Below, piece by piece: positions 1-7,797 of a stretch of DNA of 18,230 nt; within the stretch, counting starts at the first letter, position 1, and each line of letters starts with the position of its first letter. Source of the stretch: Sandaracinomonas sp041180785. GTDB lineage: Bacteria; Bacteroidota; Bacteroidia; Cytophagales; Spirosomataceae. The stretch covers positions 1-18,230 of the forward strand of contig JBEGQV010000035.1 of NCBI GenBank assembly GCA_041180785.1, in the 5' to 3' direction. Under the pieces are notes generated by a model. That model was not told where the DNA came from and made no database searches. It saw only the letters and a list, made by a program, of their open reading frames with translations. The position numbers and the translations under genes were made by a program.

Positions 1-303
1 TATCAAATCTGGACGTTTCTTTTAGTGAATTTTGCCTGGATCTTTTTTCGATTACAGAAATTTTCGGACATCAAATTGTTTTTTAAAAGCTTTTTACAAA
101 ATGTAAATGTACCTTTTGTACATCAGGTGAGTTCGATGGAATACCTTTTGATGCTTGGATTAATGGGTGGTTTATGGTGGATGGATTATAAAAAAATCCA
201 AAAGCCGATTGGCGGCTTTTGGGTTGCAATTGTTGTAAGTATTGTATGTATATACCTTTTCGGAATATTTAACGTTAAACAATTTATTTATTTTCAGTTT
301 TAA
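1..303 (+). CDS. MBOAT family O-acyltransferase, C-terminal fragment (AlgI-like)
   Basis: The reading frame is open from base 1, so only the last 100 codons or so of a longer gene are visible. The fragment is very hydrophobic, with at least two membrane segments, and begins with a frame reading FLLVNFAWIFFR, a stretch typical of the C-terminal part of AlgI/DltB-type MBOAT proteins. Members of this family sit in the inner membrane and pass acyl groups, usually acetyl, across it for O-acylation of extracellular polysaccharides. Its TAA stop shares one base with the ATG of the next gene (TAATG), which encodes an SGNH-type protein. MBOAT and SGNH/AlgX-like proteins often work as a pair, and this supports the call. 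The acceptor cannot be told from this fragment, and the catalytic His region lies outside the window. Confidence 0.8.
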   Translation, partial: YQIWTFLLVNFAWIFFRLQKFSDIKLFFKSFLQNVNVPFVHQVSSMEYLLMLGLMGGLWWMDYKKIQKPIGGFWVAIVVSIVCIYLFGIFNVKQFIYFQF

Positions 304-1313
304 TGAAGAGATGGTTCGCCTTCTTGGTCTTGATGGTATGCACAGTGGTTTTTGTCATTGCGTCAAATGAATCTTGTATGCGAATCGTCACTCAATGGAT
401 GTATAGCGGAACTGGTTTGCTAAGCTCTGACAGGTATCGCTATGGTGATTTATACGGCATGACCTATTTAAAGCAATTTAAATTGCCGAAAGATGAACAA
501 AAATTACCTTTATTAAAAACGGACACCCTATTGCGTGATGTCGAATTGTCGGTCATTGGTGATAGCTATACCTATAGTTTTTTGCAAGAGCATCCCTTAA
601 CTTTTCAACGAACTGCTCGTTATCATTTTGTACAATTTGAAGAGCACAATGCGTTGCCGTTACCTTCAAATTCGAATCGAAAGAAAATAGTATTAATTGA
701 AGTAGTGGAAAGAAATGCATGGAATACATTAGATGTGAATGTGTTAAAAAAATGTGTAGCGACAAATCCACATGAGGAGCCTTCTAAAGTATTCGTCGAA
801 AAACCGATTGAGAGTAATTTGGATTTCTTATTTTTTGATCATGCTGTTTTTACATTTATTAAGCAAGTAAAAGCTGACATGAACTTTCAATTATTTGGTA
901 AAATTTCTGATGGTGCAGTCGTTTCTAAAGATGGTCAATTTTTATATTTAAAGGAGACTGTTTCAGGCAATTCAACATCTAATTCGTATCATTCAATTTC
1001 AAAAGAAGAATATGCGACCTTAGAACTTCGATTAAATCAGATAAACGATTATTTTACGTCAAAAGGCTTTGATGCAGTTTGGTTAGTAATTGCTCCTAAT
1101 CCTGCACGTATTTTGCAAACAGAGGGAAAAACACCCAATCGATTATTTGATTTTTTAACGAATTCGAAAAGTTTGAAACTAAAATTTATCAATCTTGTTC
1201 CAATATTAACCAAGCAAGCAGCCCAACATTTTTTCCGTTCAGATTCCCATTGGAACCAGCAGGGAGCGTCCATTTATCGAGAGGCTATCAATCAAGAATT
1301 ATTAAAATTATAA
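303..1313 (+). CDS. SGNH-hydrolase/AlgX-like protein, probable partner of the MBOAT acyltransferase
   Basis: This is a protein of 336 residues with one N-terminal hydrophobic segment (about residues 5-20), either a signal anchor or an uncleaved signal peptide, so the rest should be periplasmic. Two motifs of the SGNH/AlgX-AlgJ type are visible: GDSY at residues 86-89 carries the candidate nucleophile Ser88, and DSHW at 314-317 carries the candidate catalytic Asp314 and His316. In known alginate and cellulose acetylation systems, a protein of this kind takes the acyl group exported by the MBOAT protein and transfers it to the polysaccharide. The one-base overlap with the MBOAT gene indicates translational coupling. 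The middle of the protein is poorly conserved to my eye. An esterase function or a structural role without transferase activity remains possible. Confidence 0.72.
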   Translation: MKRWFAFLVLMVCTVVFVIASNESCMRIVTQWMYSGTGLLSSDRYRYGDLYGMTYLKQFKLPKDEQKLPLLKTDTLLRDVELSVIGDSYTYSFLQEHPLTFQRTARYHFVQFEEHNALPLPSNSNRKKIVLIEVVERNAWNTLDVNVLKKCVATNPHEEPSKVFVEKPIESNLDFLFFDHAVFTFIKQVKADMNFQLFGKISDGAVVSKDGQFLYLKETVSGNSTSNSYHSISKEEYATLELRLNQINDYFTSKGFDAVWLVIAPNPARILQTEGKTPNRLFDFLTNSKSLKLKFINLVPILTKQAAQHFFRSDSHWNQQGASIYREAINQELLKL

Positions 1314-1320
1314 ATGGATC

Positions 1321-3027
1321 ATGAAAGGTGATTGGAAGTTTGTTTTGTGGGTGTTTCTTTGCTGTGTTACGTTCGAAGGAATATCACAAAAAGTGAAACC
1401 AAAGGCACTCTTACCTCTCGAAATTGAAGCACAATTCACAGAGGGTATGCGCTTTTATTTAAAAGATGATTTTCAAGAAGCCTTATTGCTTTGGGAATCT
1501 TTGGCAGCTGAAAAAGTAAAGGATGCTGGCCTTTTTTATTACTTGGGAAAAGTTAATATTCAATTGAACAATGAGGCCAATGCACTTATGTATGCCGAAA
1601 TGGCTCATCAAATGATGCCCGCTTCATTAGATTATGGCTTATTTTATGTGGATTTGTTATTGAAAAAAAGAAAATTTCAGGAGTCGATTGAGGTGTTGAA
1701 AAAAGTTTCAGCATTTGATGAATCCCAACCTGAAGTTAACATTCGATTAGCCCAGGCCTATTTAATGTTAGAAAATGGCGATGAAGCCATCAAAGCGTTG
1801 AATAAGGCTGATCATTACATAGGCGATTTTCCAGTCATTATTCGTACCAAGCAGTTCATTTATTTGAAACAAAAAAAATGGAAAGAATTCCAAGAAGCAT
1901 CCCTACATTTTTTAGAGAATTTTCCGGAAGAAAATTTACTAGAATGGGAATTGTTAGAAATGTTGCCCATTGAGGAGGCGTCTGTTTATGAACCGTTGTT
2001 GGATTCTATATTAGTGGATTATCCAAATGTGCAACAGGTAAATTTTATTAAATCAATCAATCGATTAAAAAAGAATGATTTTTTAAATGCCTCAAAATAT
2101 ATTCAATTAACTTATTCGGATGATCGAGTAGAACCAGATGTGTTGGCAGCATATTTTGAAGATTTTCATAAAACATTGTTGAAAAATAAAGACACGTTTC
2201 AGTTAATGCCAATGTTGCAAAAAGCGTTTGAGATTTACCCTACTTCTGCTGAATTGGCTTATGTGTTGGGTGATGTAGCCATTAATCAAGAAAAACCAGA
2301 TATTGCCCAAAAAGCCTATTTAAATTCTGTACAATTAGGTATTAAACGATATGAGGCCTATGCAGAGTTGGTACAATTGGATATGTATTTTAATCATTTA
2401 GACTCTGCCTTGGTTCATGTCAATAAAGCTTTGCAAAAATTTCCGAGTAATGGATTTTTTTATTTTCAAAAAGGATTTGTTCAGTCATATCGAAATGAAA
2501 CGAATGAGGCCATTGCAACCCTGGTTGCAGGCTTAGCTTTTGCAGATAAACGCTTTGATTATTATGTTCGCATACAATCGATGTTGGGAGATTTATTTCA
2601 TAAAGTGGGTAAATATGTCGAATCGGATGAGGCATTTGAAAAGGCTCTTGAGATAGATCCTAAAGACGATCATGTGCTCAATAATTACAGTTATTTTTTA
2701 GCCCTTCGAAAAGAGAATTTAGAGCGTGCGCTCAAATTGTCTGCGCAATTGATTGAATTGCTTCCTGAAAATGAAACCTATTTGGATACCCATGGGTGGG
2801 TCTGGTTCCAAATGGGAAATTATGAAAAAGCATTCCTCTATATTCAAAAAGCTTACACGAATTCATTGGAACCCAGTAGTGAAATTACAGAACATTTGGG
2901 TGATGTTTTATTTAAATTGAATCGAAAAAAAGAAGGAATAAATTATTGGAAAATTGCCTTTAAAAAAAATAATCAAAATAAATTATTAGAGAAAAAAATT
3001 CAAAAGAAAGATTATTTTGAAAATTGA
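1321..3027 (+). CDS. Secreted tetratricopeptide repeat protein
   Basis: The protein has 568 residues and starts with a signal peptide (about 1-22, ending near GISQ). The remainder is almost wholly alpha-helical TPR-like repeats, beginning near residue 36 and running to about 550. Units are recognisable from patterns such as small-residue/Tyr pairs followed by EAL or KAL and a Pro at the turn, for example KALEIDPKDDHVLNNYSYFL in the C-terminal third. The last 20 residues are Lys-rich. TPR arrays bind partner proteins. Here the protein is exported, and its gene is 7 bp after the SGNH gene and 26 bp before a DUF4292 lipoprotein gene. TPR, DUF4292 and EnvC/M23-type genes recur together in Bacteroidota, so a scaffold role in envelope assembly is plausible, but no specific function is established by the sequence. 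Confidence 0.85.
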   Translation: MKGDWKFVLWVFLCCVTFEGISQKVKPKALLPLEIEAQFTEGMRFYLKDDFQEALLLWESLAAEKVKDAGLFYYLGKVNIQLNNEANALMYAEMAHQMMPASLDYGLFYVDLLLKKRKFQESIEVLKKVSAFDESQPEVNIRLAQAYLMLENGDEAIKALNKADHYIGDFPVIIRTKQFIYLKQKKWKEFQEASLHFLENFPEENLLEWELLEMLPIEEASVYEPLLDSILVDYPNVQQVNFIKSINRLKKNDFLNASKYIQLTYSDDRVEPDVLAAYFEDFHKTLLKNKDTFQLMPMLQKAFEIYPTSAELAYVLGDVAINQEKPDIAQKAYLNSVQLGIKRYEAYAELVQLDMYFNHLDSALVHVNKALQKFPSNGFFYFQKGFVQSYRNETNEAIATLVAGLAFADKRFDYYVRIQSMLGDLFHKVGKYVESDEAFEKALEIDPKDDHVLNNYSYFLALRKENLERALKLSAQLIELLPENETYLDTHGWVWFQMGNYEKAFLYIQKAYTNSLEPSSEITEHLGDVLFKLNRKKEGINYWKIAFKKNNQNKLLEKKIQKKDYFEN

Positions 3028-3053
3028 TTAATTTTGTTGAATTATCAAAACGT

Positions 3054-3902
3054 ATGCACTTTAGATTGGCTTTTTTAGGAATAGTATGTTGGACATTTAT
3101 GTTGCAATCTTGTTCATCATCTAAATCCATTCCATCAGGAGTAGATAGCCTAATGAAAGAGGTGCCTGGACCAGCCATCGTAGATTCAATTAAATCGTTG
3201 CCAGTTGCAGCAATTCCTGAAATAGAAAAAAGTGAAACGATCGATTCCAAAACAATTTCTGATGAATTAAATTTTACTTATCTGAAAGCAAAGTCAAAGG
3301 TCGTTTGGAAAACAGATAAAGATCAAGATCATTATACGGTTGATATTCGGGCAAAAAAAGATAGTATCATTTGGATCAATATTTCCGTTTCTATGGTATC
3401 TGGTGCAACGGGATTATTTACCAAAGAGCAAGTTCAATTTTACGATAAAATAAATGGAAAATATTTTTCTTGGTCATACGATAGTTTGAGTCATGTAATG
3501 GGTTTCAAAGTTGATTTTTCCATCATTCAATCCCTAATTGTAGGAAATGAACCTTTCAAGAAGAAAAACTCTAAAGTAATTCGTGAAAATGAAAATTTTG
3601 TCATTCAGCAACAAGAAGGACAAGTGAAGATCGATAACTTTGTAGGTCCAAATCGAAAATTAAAGAAATTGATGTTAAAAGAAGATGCATCTGATAATCA
3701 GATGTCAATGGACTTCGAAGAATTTTCAAGCATCAATCAATTTTTATTTCCATTTTCTAGTCAAATTACATTGGATGTAAAAAACAAGGAAAATGAAATG
3801 AAGAAAACGGTTATCAGTATTAAATACTCAAAAGTTGAATTACTTGAAGAACCCTTGCTTTTTCCCTTCAAGGTTCCAGAAAAATATTTAATTAAAAAAT
3901 AA
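3054..3902 (+). CDS. DUF4292 domain lipoprotein
   Basis: I place the start at ATG 3054, giving 282 residues, because it yields a textbook lipoprotein signal: a short hydrophobic run followed by the lipobox LQSC with the lipidated Cys at residue 20. A TTG codon 30 bases upstream is in frame but would bury the signal and overlap the TPR gene stop. After a Ser-rich linker comes the DUF4292-type fold, recognisable from the segment DIRAKKDSIIWINIS around residue 100, then a beta-rich region ending in FPFKVPEKY. The fold resembles outer-membrane lipoprotein families such as LolB/LolA-like sheets, but this is only an analogy. The protein is probably anchored in the outer membrane facing the periplasm. 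Its place between the TPR and EnvC-like genes points to an envelope biogenesis role; its biochemical activity is unknown. Confidence 0.85.
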   Translation: MHFRLAFLGIVCWTFMLQSCSSSKSIPSGVDSLMKEVPGPAIVDSIKSLPVAAIPEIEKSETIDSKTISDELNFTYLKAKSKVVWKTDKDQDHYTVDIRAKKDSIIWINISVSMVSGATGLFTKEQVQFYDKINGKYFSWSYDSLSHVMGFKVDFSIIQSLIVGNEPFKKKNSKVIRENENFVIQQQEGQVKIDNFVGPNRKLKKLMLKEDASDNQMSMDFEEFSSINQFLFPFSSQITLDVKNKENEMKKTVISIKYSKVELLEEPLLFPFKVPEKYLIKK

Positions 3903-3910
3903 GAAAATTA

Positions 3911-5326
3911 GTGAGATACATAGTTTTAGGATTATTATGTTTGTTGAATTTGACGCTATCTGCACAAGCAGATAGAAAGTCACAATTAGAGCAGCAAAAA
4001 AAAGACAACCTTGCGAAAATTAAGGAGTTAAATTCCATTATTTCACGAACTTCCAAGAAAAAAAATGTTTCCATTGGAAAATTAAATGTGCTGAAGGAGC
4101 AAATTGGGGTTCAGAAAAAACAAATTAATGTATTGAATGAAAACCAGCAGGTGTTACAAAAGGAGGCCGACGAACTTACACATGAAAGTGATCTGCTGGC
4201 TGCTAAATTAAAGCGTTTAAAGAAAGCCTATGCAGTGATGCTTTATGAGGCACAAAAAACGGCCACCGTATATAATAAATTGTCTTTTTTATTGCTTTCG
4301 AAAAATTATAGTGAATTTATTAAACGATTTGATTATTTAAGGCAATTTACCACAAATCGTAAAGAACAGGCGCATCGTATTTTTATAACTCGACAAGACT
4401 TAATGACCAAAAAACAACAAGTTGTTTTTAAAAAAGAAGAAGAAAAAAAGGTCATTGCTCAAAAAGAATCCGAAAAAAAGAAATTAGAAGTCCTGAAGGT
4501 AAAAGAGGATAAGGTTGTGACCGTTTTGACACAGCAAGAGAAAAAACTTAAACAAGAATTAGAACGCAAAAAATTGTCTAATAGGAAGTTAGATAATTTG
4601 ATTGCTTCAATTGTGCAAGCTGAAATTCGTAAAAGTATTGAACGTGAGCGTAAACTTCGTGAAATTAAAAAAGCAAAAGAACTTGCTGTTTCAAAACCGA
4701 GTCTACCAAAATTAAATACGGATATCATTAAGTATTCAGAGTCTAAGTCAGCTGCGCCTTCCTCGGCTGGTGCTGAAGTTGCTAAAGCGGAAACACCAAA
4801 ATCGACTCCAAAGGCAACACCTAAAGAAGTGGTAAAGGCACCAGAACCCAAAGAAGAAAAACAGCCTGAATTGTCTAATAATACGTATTATATGAACGCA
4901 GATGAGGCTAAATTAGCGAGTTCATTTGGGGCTTTGCGTGGCAGAATGCCATTTCCTGTTCCATCAGGATTCATCTCTGATCACTTTGGGGTTCATAAGC
5001 ATCCTGTATTGAAGGGCGTCATGATTAACAATAATGGTGTAGATATTCAAACCTCACCTGGTGCTCCAGTACATTCGGTTTATGAAGGGGTGGTCATGTC
5101 GGTTGTAAACATTCCTGGTTTGGGAACTGTAGTGGCCATTCAACATGGTGATTATTTTACGGTCTACTCCAAATTGGCAAATGCTTCTGTAAGTACGGGT
5201 CAACGTGTTCGAACAAGTCAACGGATCGGTTCTGTTGCTTCAGATGAAGATGGAACGGCAGAAATAAACTTTCAAGTGTGGAAAAATACGGTTCGTCAAA
5301 ATCCAGAAGCTTGGCTTAGACGTTAG
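3911..5326 (+). CDS. EnvC-like murein hydrolase activator, coiled coil plus degenerate LytM (M23) domain
   Basis: The start is a GTG eight bases after the DUF4292 stop; no in-frame ATG lies nearby and it gives a clean signal peptide (residues 1-20, cut after SAQA). Residues 21-255 are a Lys/Glu/Gln-rich coiled coil, 256-325 a Pro/Ala/Lys-rich linker, and 340-471 a LytM/M23 fold ending in the EnvC-like QNPEAWL. The zinc-binding residues of active M23 peptidases are mostly absent: the first His of HxxxD is Asn374, although Asp378 remains, and the HxH near the end is replaced by EINFQ (451-455). Loss of the metal site is the mark of EnvC/NlpD-type proteins, which do not cut peptidoglycan but switch on amidases during cell division. 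This protein is therefore more likely an activator than an endopeptidase. Its partner amidase is not in the window. Confidence 0.85.
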   Translation: MRYIVLGLLCLLNLTLSAQADRKSQLEQQKKDNLAKIKELNSIISRTSKKKNVSIGKLNVLKEQIGVQKKQINVLNENQQVLQKEADELTHESDLLAAKLKRLKKAYAVMLYEAQKTATVYNKLSFLLLSKNYSEFIKRFDYLRQFTTNRKEQAHRIFITRQDLMTKKQQVVFKKEEEKKVIAQKESEKKKLEVLKVKEDKVVTVLTQQEKKLKQELERKKLSNRKLDNLIASIVQAEIRKSIERERKLREIKKAKELAVSKPSLPKLNTDIIKYSESKSAAPSSAGAEVAKAETPKSTPKATPKEVVKAPEPKEEKQPELSNNTYYMNADEAKLASSFGALRGRMPFPVPSGFISDHFGVHKHPVLKGVMINNNGVDIQTSPGAPVHSVYEGVVMSVVNIPGLGTVVAIQHGDYFTVYSKLANASVSTGQRVRTSQRIGSVASDEDGTAEINFQVWKNTVRQNPEAWLRR

Positions 5327-7646
5327 GTAATTTGTAAAGAATTCGGAAACTAATATTTCGTCCTTGTTCATCGGCAAAATACCTGAATCTGTTCATGTAA
5401 TCACGGTAGGAACGATTAAGCGCATTACTTACTCGGATTCCTAGATCAAATTGTTTGAATTTTGCTCCCCAATTGACTTCAACCAACTCATATGCCGACG
5501 GTGGAATCATGTAGTCGGATTGTGCCTCTACTCGATTTTGACGATCAACACGCGTAACTCCCAAACCGATGTATTGCTTGCCAAATGTATATTTCAAGGA
5601 CAGATCATAGCGATAAGGAGGGATGTTCACCAGGAATTGTTTGTTCTTCACATCATAGGCGTTTACCACATCTATTTTTTGCTGTAAACTGAGTTTTGGA
5701 CTCAATTGGATATTTATTTTGCTGTCTAAGCCAGAAAAGGTAGCGTTGATTTGTTCGTAAGCAAATCCAGGGAATGCTCCTCGTACAGTGACAAAATAGA
5801 TCGGGATACCTTGTTCGATCAGTGGACGTAAATAAATAAAATCTTTAATATAATTGGCGTATAAACCTAGTTCAATATATAACTTTTCGTCATTGTATAC
5901 CGAATTTATACTGAAATTACTTGCTTGTTCGCCTCTCAACATGGGATTACCAATTTCATAGGCCGCTGCTCCATGGTGAATGCCATTGGAGAATAATTCA
6001 CTTGCATTGGGAGGTCTAAATGCTTGTGCAAGTATAATGTGTTGCTCAAAAAACTTTGTCCAACGGTAAGTCCCACCAATACTTGCAGATAGACCATAAT
6101 AAGGCTTAAAATCGCTAAAAAATTGTCGAGTATTGCTCACACGTACCCGATGTGTTTCAATACTTTTTGAATCAAAACGTAGACCAAATTCGAGGTCATA
6201 ATTGGGTTTTGTTAGTTTTTCTAGGCCAAATAGTCCAAAACTGTATTGCAGATAGTTGGGCAATAAACCGTTTGAAATGGTAGGCGTAAAGACATTTGGA
6301 CCAGAAGTGACGTTTTCTTGACTTTGAAAAGTTAAACCCAATTGTCCTTTCCACAATCGGTTCATGCTTGCCTCATCATATAATAATTCGCCAGACAAGG
6401 TATTTAAATTGAATTGCAGTGTATTTACATTTTTTCCTGCACGGAGCACATCTAATTCCAGGCGATCGTTTCCTTGCCATGCAATATTTCCTCGAATGAA
6501 GGCTTCATTTTGAAATTTGTAATTGATTTTCCATTTCAGCATTTGATGAATTACATCTTGATTTGGACGATCAATTTCACGAATGAATTCTGTTGGTGTA
6601 TATTGACTTGCGGGTGTTGCCTGTGAAATAGCATTTTCTAAATCACCGACATTTCCCACATGGGAGCCAGCGTAAATGCCAAGAACCGTGTGAAATCTAC
6701 TGTAATAGAGATCACTGTTCCACGACTTTCTTTTGATCCCAACTTCTGTAGAAAAATTTTGTTCTCTCACACCTGTATTTGCCATGTAATAGTTAGGGGT
6801 TTGGGTATTACCACCATTTTTGATGGTTCCCTGCGCTCTCCAGGCAAGTCCTTTTACTGCTGAAATGGTTCCTTCCAAATAGCCCGATTCTACAAATTGT
6901 CGGCCATTAGTAAAAAATACCGATTGAAACTCACCTCCAATTTTAACGGTGTCAGGCAAAGCATCTGGCTCCATCATGACGATACCTCCAATGGCATCTC
7001 CTCCGTATCTCAAGCCCGCTGGCCCCTTGATCACTTGGATGTTTTTCGAAACAAAGGGGTCAATTTCCGGCGCATGTTCGGATCCCCACTGTTGCCCTTC
7101 CTGACGAACTCCTTGATTGAGAATAACGACCCTCGAGGAATGAAGTCCATGAATTACGGGCTTCGAAATACTACTTCCGGTTTGTAAACTTTGCACACCT
7201 GAAATGCCTTTTAGCATTTCTCCTAAATTCAAACCACTTTTTTGATTTTTTTCTTCTTCAGACAACATACTGTTCATCTGCGGTGTATGTTCTGAATGAT
7301 GCCCTTGAACAATCACCTCTTGAAGTTGCTGTTGGAACTCTTCTAAAACAAAGTTTTGACTAAAATTTTGATTCAGTTGAATCAACTTCTCTGTTTTTTT
7401 GAAACCTGAAATTTCACAAACTAAGGTATAGGTTCCAGGGCAAATTTGATTGATTTTAAATTCGCCATTTGCGTTAGATTGAGTATAAAATTTTGTTCCA
7501 CTTAAATAAACAACTGCGCCAGGGATATTTTCTTGATTGGATTGGTGAGTAACTTTTCCTTGAATGGAAAGTACACAAGGACTTTGTCCAAAAGCGTTTG
7601 TGAAGAGTATGGATAGAACTAAAATGAACAGCGGCTTTTTCAACAT
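5316..7646 (-). CDS. TonB-dependent outer-membrane receptor with N-terminal carboxypeptidase-like domain
   Basis: The chosen ATG gives 776 residues with a signal peptide (1-20, ending AFGQ). A TTG 30 bases further upstream is also in frame, but it would place non-signal residues first and lie inside a palindrome. Residues 26-102 form a CarboxypepD_reg-like beta domain common in Bacteroidota receptors. A TonB-box-like EVIV (110-113) and a His-rich GHHSEH (115-120) follow. The plug (about 125-230) contains HGLHSSRVVILNQGVRQEGQ and GSEHAPEIDP, then a 22-strand-type barrel ends in an aromatic-rich C-terminus. It takes up a substrate across the outer membrane using TonB energy. The substrate cannot be proved; the His cluster and the plug type recall metal or metal-chelate (ZnuD-like) receptors. 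No SusD partner is adjacent. Its 3' end overlaps the EnvC-like gene by 11 bp. Confidence 0.9.
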   Translation of the reverse strand: MLKKPLFILVLSILFTNAFGQSPCVLSIQGKVTHQSNQENIPGAVVYLSGTKFYTQSNANGEFKINQICPGTYTLVCEISGFKKTEKLIQLNQNFSQNFVLEEFQQQLQEVIVQGHHSEHTPQMNSMLSEEEKNQKSGLNLGEMLKGISGVQSLQTGSSISKPVIHGLHSSRVVILNQGVRQEGQQWGSEHAPEIDPFVSKNIQVIKGPAGLRYGGDAIGGIVMMEPDALPDTVKIGGEFQSVFFTNGRQFVESGYLEGTISAVKGLAWRAQGTIKNGGNTQTPNYYMANTGVREQNFSTEVGIKRKSWNSDLYYSRFHTVLGIYAGSHVGNVGDLENAISQATPASQYTPTEFIREIDRPNQDVIHQMLKWKINYKFQNEAFIRGNIAWQGNDRLELDVLRAGKNVNTLQFNLNTLSGELLYDEASMNRLWKGQLGLTFQSQENVTSGPNVFTPTISNGLLPNYLQYSFGLFGLEKLTKPNYDLEFGLRFDSKSIETHRVRVSNTRQFFSDFKPYYGLSASIGGTYRWTKFFEQHIILAQAFRPPNASELFSNGIHHGAAAYEIGNPMLRGEQASNFSINSVYNDEKLYIELGLYANYIKDFIYLRPLIEQGIPIYFVTVRGAFPGFAYEQINATFSGLDSKINIQLSPKLSLQQKIDVVNAYDVKNKQFLVNIPPYRYDLSLKYTFGKQYIGLGVTRVDRQNRVEAQSDYMIPPSAYELVEVNWGAKFKQFDLGIRVSNALNRSYRDYMNRFRYFADEQGRNISFRILYKLPNV

Positions 7647-7658
7647 CAAGTTGATTAC

Positions 7659-7683
7659 AATTTTATTGTCGAACAATAAAATT
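7659..7683. promoter_or_regulatory. Perfect palindrome (operator candidate) before the TonB-dependent receptor
   Basis: The left arm AATTTTATTGT (7659-7669) and right arm ACAATAAAATT (7673-7683) are exact inverse complements around a 3-base centre CGA. The site lies 12 bp upstream of the receptor ATG. On the minus strand a TAATTTTA element (7684-7677), resembling the Bacteroidota -7 box, overlaps its outer half, with TTA at 7710-7708 at the expected -33 spacing. A repressor bound here would block the receptor promoter, as Fur-family proteins do at metal-uptake genes. It could instead act as an RNA hairpin (11-bp stem, 3-base loop) in the leader. The palindrome is directly visible; the regulator is inference. 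Confidence 0.5.
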
Positions 7684-7731
7684 ACTAGATTATTTATAAT
7701 TTTCTGCTAAGTAATTTATATGTAAAGATTA

Positions 7732-7765
7732 TTGCGTTAAATTTGATGATGATTGGTTATTTTTA
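7732..7765 (+). promoter_or_regulatory. Candidate sigma-A (Bacteroidota-type) promoter of the crtI operon
   Basis: TTG at 7732-7734 and TATTTTTA at 7758-7765 match the Bacteroidota -33/-7 pattern (TTG, TAnnTTTG) with one mismatch in the last base of the -7 box. The 26-base distance between the first base of each element is the usual one. Transcription would start near 7771, leaving a leader of about 27 bases before the crtI ATG. Confidence 0.5.
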
Positions 7766-7797
7766 GTCGATGAATCATTGCAATTAGGGTATAACAT

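Noticed and set aside
3024..3053. TTG start for the DUF4292 lipoprotein
   Set aside because: The downstream ATG at 3054 gives a proper lipoprotein signal with Cys at residue 20. The longer form would put charged residues before it and overlap the TPR stop.
4459..4851. Minus-strand open frame of 130 codons inside the EnvC-like gene
   Set aside because: It mirrors the Lys/Glu-rich coiled coil and Ala/Pro linker on the other strand, has a Ser/Phe-rich composition typical of antisense reading, and resembles no family.
6897..7187. Plus-strand open frame of 96 codons opposite the receptor plug
   Set aside because: It is antisense to the most conserved part of the receptor and shows no recognisable motif or start context.
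7647..7676. TTG start for the TonB-dependent receptor
   Set aside because: It lies within the palindrome and adds ten non-signal residues. ATG at 7646-7644 opens directly onto a normal signal peptide.
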